The notes under the pieces are model-generated. The model was not told the DNA's origin and did no database searches. It worked only from the letters and a program-made list of their open reading frames with translations. From NCBI GenBank assembly GCA_002687255.1, contig NYZR01000004.1:1-18999 (forward strand): a stretch of DNA of 18,999 nt, read 5' to 3'. Position 1 is the stretch's first letter. Every line of letters begins with the position of its first letter. Below, in pieces: positions 6,478-12,377 of the stretch. Source of the stretch: Candidatus Pacearchaeota archaeon (lineage in GTDB: Archaea; Nanobdellota; Nanobdellia; Pacearchaeales; GW2011-AR1). Position numbers and translations under genes: made by a program.

Positions 6478-7083
6478 ATGGCAGAAGACGAAAGCTATAA
6501 CAAAGCATCGAAGGGAATTGTCTGGCTAGTTATTATAGTGATGTTCCTTGTTGTTATTGGAGGTGTGGGGTTTGGAATAGATAACCTAGGAATAGATAAA
6601 CTGGGTGAAAAAGTTCTACAATTCGCAGTCTACGGATCAAGCCAGATAGACACCGAACTTACAAATAATACCGTAACAGGAGAAATCGGTGCGATCATAA
6701 CCGTCATGATGTTTTGGCTTATTCTCTTCGTCGCATTCGGAGACATATTTGAAAATTTCTCTGCGTTCTCATCAGGAATCGGCTGGATTATCGCATTCGC
6801 CATCGCAGTCATCTCCGCAAACCTAGGCCTCATAAAATCCGCACTGAGTTGGATCGTAGCAATCTTCGCCTGGGCAGGCACTGCAGCAGTATTACTTTCA
6901 CTCTTTGCTTCGATAGCAGCCTTCTTCGCCGTGAACTGGGGAATCGGCCCGCTAACAAGTTGGCTAAAAACAAGACAGAAAATGACAGACGCCGCAAGAG
7001 GAAGATCTTCCGCAGCATCAGGTCTAAAAACGATGAGGGCCGTAGATCGTGCAAGCAGAGGCTCAACAGGAACATCAGGCTAA
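6478..7083 (+). CDS. Multi-membrane protein, paralog family A, 201 aa
   Basis: Unrecognised. It has no cleaved signal: a short acidic N terminus (MAEDESYNKASKG) leads into a first helix (about 13-33), followed by an exported loop with possible N-glycosylation sequons (TNNT). Then come helices from about residue 68 to 162 sharing FWLILFVAFGDIFENFSAF and IAFAIAVISANLG with the copies at 5611 and 7118. The C terminus is basic and Ser/Gly/Arg-rich. The first 120 bases look richer in G and T than the surrounding plus strand. It is divergent from copy 1 and same-strand with copy 3, which has its own promoter. Confidence 0.75.
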   Translation: MAEDESYNKASKGIVWLVIIVMFLVVIGGVGFGIDNLGIDKLGEKVLQFAVYGSSQIDTELTNNTVTGEIGAIITVMMFWLILFVAFGDIFENFSAFSSGIGWIIAFAIAVISANLGLIKSALSWIVAIFAWAGTAAVLLSLFASIAAFFAVNWGIGPLTSWLKTRQKMTDAARGRSSAASGLKTMRAVDRASRGSTGTSG

Positions 7084-7088
7084 ATACT

Positions 7089-7096
7089 TTTTTAAA
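7089..7096 (+). promoter_or_regulatory. TATA-like box for family A copy 3
   Basis: TTTTTAAA, centred 25 bp before ATG 7118, directly after the stop codon of the preceding gene. Confidence 0.6.
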
Positions 7097-7117
7097 CACC
7101 AACCCCTTCAACCCCCC

Positions 7118-7804
7118 ATGATAAAAAAGAGTGTCTTATTCATACTGCTCCTGCTTTCCCTAACAACATTCGCAACCGCAGAGGAACTCACCCTAGATGA
7201 ACTTGAAGAACGTGTTGACGAAGCAAGAGAATTAGCAGAAAACACAGAAGAAAAAATAGAAGATGCTCAACAATTTCTCGAACAAGAACGTTGGGAATAT
7301 CTTGGCAACCAATGGAAAGAACTCCTTCTCAAAAACAAAATCATAAACCAAATAGACACATTCCTCAAAAAGATCTCATTCCTCTTTATATTCCTCTTCG
7401 GAGAACCCTACGCTCTTTCACTCACTCTCCTCCTCGCAATCATGCTTTGGATCTTCTTCTTCACCGCCTTCAGCCATATCTTCGCAGAGTTTTCAACATT
7501 CACGAAAGGTATCGCTTACACCATTGCCTTCGGCATCGCAGTCATCTCAGCGCAGCTTGGAATCTACCGACAACTCTCTGAAGTCATCTTCAGAATCATC
7601 TTCTATAAAACAGGCATCTGGCAATGGGCCTTCTTCTTCATATTCCTACTAGCTTGGATGATGGGATTAATGTTCATGAAAAACATCGCACTGGGTATGA
7701 AAAAATGGAAAGATGATGAAAGAAAGAAAAAGATTCAGGCAAAACTAGACCAAGAAGTGCTCAGAAAGACAGTTGAAGGAATCGAGGAGGGCCTGAACGA
7801 ATGA
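7118..7804 (+). CDS. Multi-membrane protein with exported coiled coil, paralog family A, 228 aa
   Basis: Unrecognised. MIKKSVLFILLLLSLTTFATA is a class I signal peptide, followed by an exported acidic coiled coil (about residues 24-75, rich in Glu/Leu heptads). Membrane helices from about 88 to 195 then include LLAIMLWIFFFTAFSHIFAE and IAFGIAVISAQLG, matching the two other family A proteins. A highly charged cytoplasmic tail (about 200-228) follows. The start is set by the signal peptide and a TATA box 25 bp upstream; the in-frame extension upstream would bury the signal. The next gene starts inside its stop codon (ATGA). The exported coiled coil is unique to this copy and could contact a partner outside the membrane. 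Confidence 0.75.
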   Translation: MIKKSVLFILLLLSLTTFATAEELTLDELEERVDEARELAENTEEKIEDAQQFLEQERWEYLGNQWKELLLKNKIINQIDTFLKKISFLFIFLFGEPYALSLTLLLAIMLWIFFFTAFSHIFAEFSTFTKGIAYTIAFGIAVISAQLGIYRQLSEVIFRIIFYKTGIWQWAFFFIFLLAWMMGLMFMKNIALGMKKWKDDERKKKIQAKLDQEVLRKTVEGIEEGLNE

Positions 7805-8100
7805 CACTGACAGAACTCTTCCAACTTCAAGATCCAATCGTCCTGACCATAGCAACAGGAATCATCGCTTTCGCTGTCATAACAACACTCCTCAAACCTG
7901 CTTTCAAAAAGAACAAGGGAACGGCCGTAGCGATAGGCATCATCCTAGCGATACTCACCTCATACAATCTCCACCAAAACAGATTTTACGGGTGGGAACA
8001 ATCCATGGCGATCATCATTTTTCTCGCAGTAGCAGCACTCTTCCTCAAAATCACCTGGGCCTTCGCCAAACACACATCAACATCAGCAGGAAGGAGATAA
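7801..8100 (+). CDS. Small membrane protein, 99 aa
   Basis: Unrecognised. It has three predicted helices (about residues 14-32, 40-57 and 66-88) with a basic loop AFKKNKG between the first two and a basic C terminus. The segment FAVITTLLKPAFKKNKGTAV can be laid by eye over FAVVFGILDKMKLFSKQKGV of the protein at 17097-17624, so it may be a shortened member of that second family. It is translationally coupled to the family A gene before it (ATGA), with GGAGG ten bases upstream. Coupling argues that the two proteins are made together and may form a complex. Confidence 0.7.
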   Translation: MTLTELFQLQDPIVLTIATGIIAFAVITTLLKPAFKKNKGTAVAIGIILAILTSYNLHQNRFYGWEQSMAIIIFLAVAALFLKITWAFAKHTSTSAGRR

Positions 8101-8107
8101 GCAAAAC

Positions 8108-8115
8108 TTCTTAAA
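8108..8115 (+). promoter_or_regulatory. TATA-like box for the SPFH-like gene
   Basis: TTCTTAAA, centred 25 bp before ATG 8137; leaderless spacing. Confidence 0.55.
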
Positions 8116-8136
8116 CCTCAACTCACTAAAAAAACA

Positions 8137-8523
8137 ATGGAACACCAACACAACAGACGAAACAAAGCAGGCACAGCATCACTCCTGATTATCATTATTC
8201 TCCTCGCCTTCTTCCTTTGGGGCTGGCCAAACTACAAAGTCTACGCCAAAGAACTCAGTGGAAAAGCTGAACTCAAAGAGGCAGAATGGAACCGACAAAT
8301 CGCTATCCAAGAAGCTATCGCACAAAAGGAAGCAGCGAAACTCAAAGCAGAAGCAGAAGTCATCCGAGCAGGCGGCATAGCCGAAGCAAACACCATCATA
8401 GGAGAATCCATCACAGAATCCTACCTCAAATACAGATTCATCGAAGGCCTCAACGACGGAAACACTGAAGTCATCTACGTCCCAACCGAAGCCAACCTTC
8501 CTATTCTCGAAGCGAGAGGTTAG
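8137..8523 (+). CDS. Membrane-anchored truncated SPFH/band-7-like protein, 128 aa
   Basis: After a basic N terminus there is one helix (about residues 14-31). An Ala/Glu/Lys-rich coiled coil follows (about 38-95, including AELKEAEWNRQIAIQEAIA and KAEAEVIRAGGIAEANTI), then YLKYRFIEGL and the C-terminal signature NTEVIYVPTEANLPIL. These are the features of the helical C-terminal half of SPFH (prohibitin/HflC-like) proteins. The beta-rich SPFH domain itself is missing, and the helix joins directly to the coiled coil. Full members run about 250-300 residues. From memory, short proteins of this layout occur widely in bacteria and archaea, so this is probably a natural short form and not a broken gene. 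Its role is likely membrane scaffolding or protease association, inferred from the family. Confidence 0.75.
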   Translation: MEHQHNRRNKAGTASLLIIIILLAFFLWGWPNYKVYAKELSGKAELKEAEWNRQIAIQEAIAQKEAAKLKAEAEVIRAGGIAEANTIIGESITESYLKYRFIEGLNDGNTEVIYVPTEANLPILEARG

Positions 8524-8630
8524 AGTGCTGCACGAACAGGCAGGAATTTCAAACGCACAGCCCATATTTGCAAAGCTCCATCAAAAAAAACAAGCACGAT
8601 CAGGAGAAAACTTAAAAACAGCAATCTTAA

Positions 8631-8657
8631 ACTCGCAGTGCATACCTCGCTGCGAGT
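8631..8657. repeat. Hairpin-forming inverted repeat
   Basis: Arms ACTCGCAG and CTGCGAGT (8 bp, perfect) with an 11-base loop. It sits in the 186-base spacer between the SPFH-like and nucleotidyltransferase genes, just upstream of a second palindrome. The rest of that spacer (8524-8630) is AT-rich with no coding signal that I can see. Confidence 0.7.
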
Positions 8658-8660
8658 CAT

Positions 8661-8682
8661 AAGATTCCGCAAGCGGAATCTT
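8661..8682. promoter_or_regulatory. Perfect palindrome abutting a TATA box, candidate operator
   Basis: Arms AAGATTCCGC and GCGGAATCTT, 10 bp each and perfect, with an AA spacer. The right arm runs into the TATA box at 8681-8688, where it covers the BRE position. A dimer bound here would block transcription factor B. The gene it precedes begins with an AbrB-like DNA-binding segment, so autorepression is a reasonable guess. It could instead be one of the short-loop palindromes found in other spacers of this window. Confidence 0.55.
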
Positions 8683-8688
8683 TATATA
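8681..8688 (+). promoter_or_regulatory. TATA box for the nucleotidyltransferase/platform unit
   Basis: TTTATATA, centred 25 bp before ATG 8710; leaderless start. No other box is visible before 9471 or 9649, so one transcript may cover three genes. Confidence 0.75.
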
Positions 8689-8709
8689 CCGTTATAACAA
8701 TGTTCTAAC

Positions 8710-9474
8710 ATGCTCTCCCAAGAAACACTGACAAAACCCATCGTGAAACTAGGAAACTCAGCAGGAGTGCTCCTCCCAAGAGCCTGGCTAGGCGGCCAAG
8801 CCAAAATACAGCTCACAGAAAAACCAAAAAACATCAAAGCAGACATCCTCAGAATCCTCGAAGCCCACTTAGAAGACATAAAAGGAATCTACATCACAGG
8901 AAGCCACGCCAGAAACGAAGCAACCCCTGACTCAGATGTCGACGTCCTCGTCATCACGGAAAAAACATCAAAACCGATCAAACAAGACCCATACGAAATG
9001 ATCCTCATCACGAAAGAGGAATTAGAAGAAGAATTAGAAGAAGACCTCTTCCCATTATATCCAATGATAGCCGAAGCAAAAGCCATCCTCAACCGAGACC
9101 TCCTTCAAAGATATAAAAAAACAAAAATCACAAAGAAGAATCTGAGGAGAAAAAAAGAGATGATCATATCAGCACTAAAAATAACAAAAGGATTCATAGA
9201 AATGGACAAAGAAGATGCCTGCAACACAGGAGACTCAATAGCTTACTCCCTCATTCTCAACCTCAGGACTATAGAAATTATAAAAGCTCTCAAAAGAAAA
9301 GAAATATTAACAAAAAAAACACTCCTTCAAAAGATAAAAACCTTAACAGGCTCTACAGAAGCATACCAAGGCTACCTCAGAATAAAAAACCAAAAGAAAG
9401 AAAAGGGGTCTCTTCCAATAAAAGAAGCAGAGGCCTTGCAAGCATACATAGAAAAAGAGGTAAGGAACATATGA
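8710..9474 (+). CDS. AbrB-like domain fused to MNT-type nucleotidyltransferase, 254 aa
   Basis: The N terminus (about residues 5-38, KPIVKLGNSAGVLLPRAWLG) has the swapped-hairpin AbrB/SpoVT signature of small DNA-binding dimers. Residues 59-82 form the core of a minimal nucleotidyltransferase: GSHARNEATPDSDVDVLV, with Gly64-Ser65 and the metal-binding pair Asp76/Asp78. A Glu-rich segment follows, then a mostly helical C-terminal half (about 120-254) resembling the HEPN-like bundle often paired with such enzymes, though without a visible RNase motif. Related nucleotidyltransferases modify partner proteins or nucleotides and act in toxin-antitoxin pairs; the target here is unknown. The promoter palindrome suggests self-control. 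The next gene overlaps its stop codon (ATGA). Confidence 0.75.
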   Translation: MLSQETLTKPIVKLGNSAGVLLPRAWLGGQAKIQLTEKPKNIKADILRILEAHLEDIKGIYITGSHARNEATPDSDVDVLVITEKTSKPIKQDPYEMILITKEELEEELEEDLFPLYPMIAEAKAILNRDLLQRYKKTKITKKNLRRKKEMIISALKITKGFIEMDKEDACNTGDSIAYSLILNLRTIEIIKALKRKEILTKKTLLQKIKTLTGSTEAYQGYLRIKNQKKEKGSLPIKEAEALQAYIEKEVRNI

Positions 9475-9647
9475 ACAAAAAGAGAAGAAGAAAACAAATA
9501 GAAAGTTTACAAAAACAGATCGGAAAACACAAAGAAAAAATGAAAGAACACAAACAGGAGAAACCGTGGCTTGAAAACTACTGGAAAAAGCAAATAACAA
9601 CATTCGAGAAAAGAAAAAAGGAGAAAGAAAGCAAACTCAAAGATTAA
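9471..9647 (+). CDS. Small charged coiled-coil protein, 58 aa
   Basis: A 58-residue protein starting in an ATGA overlap with the nucleotidyltransferase gene and ending with TAA at 9645-9647, one base before the next ATG. It begins MNKKRRRKQIESLQKQIGKH, continues as Lys/Glu-rich helix, and carries a central KPWLENYWKKQI with two tryptophans. No membrane segment is seen. Tight coupling to the nucleotidyltransferase gene and the strong charge suggest a partner protein, perhaps the regulator or substrate of the enzyme; that is inference. I recall similar small proteins beside such enzymes in DPANN genomes but cannot verify it here. Confidence 0.7.
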   Translation: MNKKRRRKQIESLQKQIGKHKEKMKEHKQEKPWLENYWKKQITTFEKRKKEKESKLKD

Positions 9648-9648
9648 C

Positions 9649-11814
9649 ATGCCATCAACCAAAGACATCCTCAACAAATACTCTACCAAGCTAGAGGGAG
9701 ACATCATCAATCAAGAACAGCCCCAGCAGTCAGCCGAAGCAACCTACTCAGAATCTTATCTCCAATTCAAACAAGAAATGATTCCCGAACTCAACCGCTA
9801 CGAACGGCTCGCTCAGAGCCTAGGAAACATCATCAAACTCAGAGTAGCAGAAAAAGATCGAAAGAAAATTGCTGGTTACCTACAAACAGCAAAGCTAGAC
9901 GTCATCCCAAGCCAAGCCCTCACCCTATCCGTCATGTCCTTGCTAGCAATCTTCCTCGGCACTCTGCTCATCGCAGTAGCAATCTTCCTCATCACAGGCA
10001 CCATCCAAATCCTCTTCGCCGTGCTCGGACTCATCACATCACTCTTCGTCTTCTATTACACATACTCCATGCCACGCCGCCTCGCTAACACCTGGCGCCT
10101 CCGAGCCTCCGCAGAAATGGTTCCAGCCATCCTCTACATCGTCGTCTACATGAAGCACACCGCAAACCTAGAACGTGCCGTCCGATTCGCATCCCAACAC
10201 CTTCAAGGCCCATTAGCACTTGACCTCAAAAAAATATTCTATGACATAGAAATCGGGCGCTTCCACACAATCAAACAAGCACTCGATCAATACCTCGACT
10301 CCTGGAAATTTTATGCCCCAGAATTCGTAGAGTCATTCCACCTAATCGAATCCTCTCTCTTCGAAACATCAGAAGCTCGAAGAATCGAAATCCTAGAAAA
10401 ATCTCTCCAAGTCATGCTTGACGGCGTCTACGAAAAGATGCTCAAATACTCTAGAGCAATCAGAACACCCTTGACCAACATCTACATGCTCGGCATCATC
10501 CTCCCCACTCTGGGCCTCGCTCTTCTCCCCCTAGCCTCCACCCTCCTCCAAGGCCTCATCCAATGGCACCACGTCTTTGTCCTCTTCAACATCATCATCC
10601 CCTTCTTCGTAATCTACCTCACCTCAGAAGTCCTCCTCAAGCGCCCCGGGGGATACGGAGAAACTGACCTCCTAGAAAAAAATCCACACTATTCCCAATT
10701 CGTTTCCAAAAAACCCTGGATCATTGCAGGCATCATCGCCCTCCCTCTCTTACTTCTTGGCCTGAGCCCCTTCATCCTCCAGCTCCCCTTCACACAAAAC
10801 ATCCTCGGCCTCCCTGCAGACCTCACCTTTGCAGAACTCGGCTTTGACTTCTTCGCCAACACCAAACTCTTCGACTTCAAATCACTCGGTTCTCGAACCG
10901 TCGGCCCCTTCGGCCCACTAGCCGTCCTTCTCAGCCTCTTCATCCCCATCTCTATAGCCCTATTCTTCAGCACCGCTTACAAAATGAAAACCAAAAGTCT
11001 CATCATCGCCCGTGAAAAAACAAAACAACTCGAATCAGAATTCACCAACTCCCTTTTCCAATTAGGAAACCGATTAGGCGACGGTGTCCCTGCAGAACTT
11101 GCATTCGGAAAAGTTGCAGACTCGACACAAGGTCTGCAAACCCAAGACTTCTTCGCCCTGGTCAATCAGAACATCCAACAACTAGGCATGTCGATAGAAA
11201 AAGCAGTGTTCGATAGAAACGTCGGCGCAATCATTTCATTCCCTTCTGCACTCATCGCCACGTCAATGCGCATCCTCATCGAATCCGCAAAGAAAGGACT
11301 ACAAATCGCAGCGCAATCACTCATGTCTATCTCTGAATACCTCAAGAACATCGACAAGATTAACCAACGTCTCAGAGATCTCCTCGCAGAAGTCGTCTCC
11401 GACATGAGATCCAACATGACCTTCCTTGCCCCACTCCTCGCCGGCATCGTCGTCGGCCTCGCAACAATGATCACATCCATCCTCAACAAACTCCAAGCAC
11501 TCCAGCAAGTCGGCGGCGACCAAGCATTGGCAGGTCTCGGCTCTCTAGGGAACATCACCAACATTTTCAACGTCACCCTCATGGTGCCCCCTTACTTTCT
11601 CCAAGTCATCATAGGAATCTACCTCATAGAAATCGGGTTCATCCTCACCTCCGCCCTCGTCACCGTCGACGCCGGCAAAGATCCTCTGAAAGAGAAAGCC
11701 GAACTAGCCAAAAACATCCGTAAATCAATTCTTCTCTACACCATCACTGCCCTCGTCTCCATAATAGCCCTCACCGCCCTAAGCGCCGTGGCCCTAGGCG
11801 GCCTCACAGGATAA
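9649..11814 (+). CDS. Type IV pilus/archaellum platform protein (GspF/TadC/FlaJ family), 721 aa
   Basis: The inner-membrane platform that couples the motor ATPase to pilin insertion. A cytoplasmic N-terminal segment (about 1-88) is followed by two helices (about 92-138). A first helical T2SSF domain (about 153-285, RASAEMVPAILYIVVYMKHT and a stretch ending in KYSRAIRTPLTNIYML) precedes two or three helices (about 286-385). After a further helix (about 430-448) comes a second T2SSF-like domain (about 455-590, FTNSLFQLGNRLGDGVPAEL) and three terminal helices. Two domains are normal for archaeal members, but 721 residues is longer than the roughly 550 of typical FlaJ. It starts one base after the 58-aa gene (TAAcATG) without a clear Shine-Dalgarno site or own TATA box, so it seems to ride on the nucleotidyltransferase transcript. 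The ATPase lies convergently at 12378-14648. Confidence 0.85.
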   Translation: MPSTKDILNKYSTKLEGDIINQEQPQQSAEATYSESYLQFKQEMIPELNRYERLAQSLGNIIKLRVAEKDRKKIAGYLQTAKLDVIPSQALTLSVMSLLAIFLGTLLIAVAIFLITGTIQILFAVLGLITSLFVFYYTYSMPRRLANTWRLRASAEMVPAILYIVVYMKHTANLERAVRFASQHLQGPLALDLKKIFYDIEIGRFHTIKQALDQYLDSWKFYAPEFVESFHLIESSLFETSEARRIEILEKSLQVMLDGVYEKMLKYSRAIRTPLTNIYMLGIILPTLGLALLPLASTLLQGLIQWHHVFVLFNIIIPFFVIYLTSEVLLKRPGGYGETDLLEKNPHYSQFVSKKPWIIAGIIALPLLLLGLSPFILQLPFTQNILGLPADLTFAELGFDFFANTKLFDFKSLGSRTVGPFGPLAVLLSLFIPISIALFFSTAYKMKTKSLIIAREKTKQLESEFTNSLFQLGNRLGDGVPAELAFGKVADSTQGLQTQDFFALVNQNIQQLGMSIEKAVFDRNVGAIISFPSALIATSMRILIESAKKGLQIAAQSLMSISEYLKNIDKINQRLRDLLAEVVSDMRSNMTFLAPLLAGIVVGLATMITSILNKLQALQQVGGDQALAGLGSLGNITNIFNVTLMVPPYFLQVIIGIYLIEIGFILTSALVTVDAGKDPLKEKAELAKNIRKSILLYTITALVSIIALTALSAVALGGLTG

Positions 11815-11826
11815 CAAAATACAAAC

Positions 11827-11835
11827 ATTTAAATA
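11827..11835 (+). promoter_or_regulatory. TATA box for the metalloprotease-like gene
   Basis: ATTTAAATA, centred 26 bp before ATG 11857; leaderless spacing, 12 bases after the platform gene's stop codon. Confidence 0.7.
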
Positions 11836-11856
11836 CTACTCCTAAATAGTAACAAC

Positions 11857-12336
11857 ATGAGTAATGAAGAAGATCAAGAAAAACAAGTGTTTGATATAAT
11901 GGAGGGGATTGTGGAGAGAAGAAGCCCATTCTTAGCAGGAGTGTTCAACAAATATAGGGGAAGAATGAAATACGAAGACCTTGGAAGCAAAACTCTGCAA
12001 GGCACGGTAAACAAAGAAGGTATAACATTCAATTTAGGAAGAGAAAATAGTGGAGAATATTGGGAGTTCTGTGAAGACATATTAACAGCATTCCACGAAA
12101 TAGGGCACCTACTAGACAAAAAATCAGAATACCATTTCGGCGCAGAATGGAGAGCATATAAATTTGAGGCAAAAGTAGCAGAAAAACTAGGGGGCATCTT
12201 CCCAAAACTACTAGGCCCTTTGGCGAGAGCAGCCAGAGACAATGACGCAGATGAGTTTCATAGGGTATTCACAGAAAGCTCATACGGCGGGAATATAGGG
12301 AGAGAAATCAATAATTTAGAAAAAGTTGCTGCGTAA
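11857..12336 (+). CDS. Zincin-like putative metallopeptidase (HEIGH), 159 aa
   Basis: A soluble protein without a signal peptide. It carries AFHEIGHLLDKKSEYHFGAE with HEIGH at residues 80-84, the zinc-binding HExxH site. Glu104 in KFEAKVAEK stands 20 residues after the second His, where gluzincin-type and ImmA/IrrE-like enzymes keep their third zinc ligand. The region before the motif is short and mixed alpha/beta; the tail is helical. The fold assignment is by motif only. The gene is monocistronic, with its own TATA box, and converges on the ATPase gene. The base composition is odd: its coding strand is rich in A and G where neighbouring plus-strand sequence is rich in C, so it may be a recent arrival. 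The substrate is unknown. Confidence 0.7.
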   Translation: MSNEEDQEKQVFDIMEGIVERRSPFLAGVFNKYRGRMKYEDLGSKTLQGTVNKEGITFNLGRENSGEYWEFCEDILTAFHEIGHLLDKKSEYHFGAEWRAYKFEAKVAEKLGGIFPKLLGPLARAARDNDADEFHRVFTESSYGGNIGREINNLEKVAA

Positions 12337-12377
12337 CTATCAGTTCCAAACTTGAAGAGTGATCTAAAAAGAATTCA

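Noticed and set aside
8179..8565. 128-codon minus-strand frame opposite the SPFH-like gene
   Set aside because: Phe/Cys/Ser-rich antisense product without signals; the plus-strand frame carries a recognisable family signature.
8661..8682. Bacterial-type terminator of the SPFH-like gene
   Set aside because: It lies about 140 bases past that stop codon, has no T-run after it, and is fused to the next gene's TATA box.
11166..11582. 138-codon minus-strand frame inside the platform gene
   Set aside because: Shadow of a well-supported T2SSF-domain gene; no start signals.
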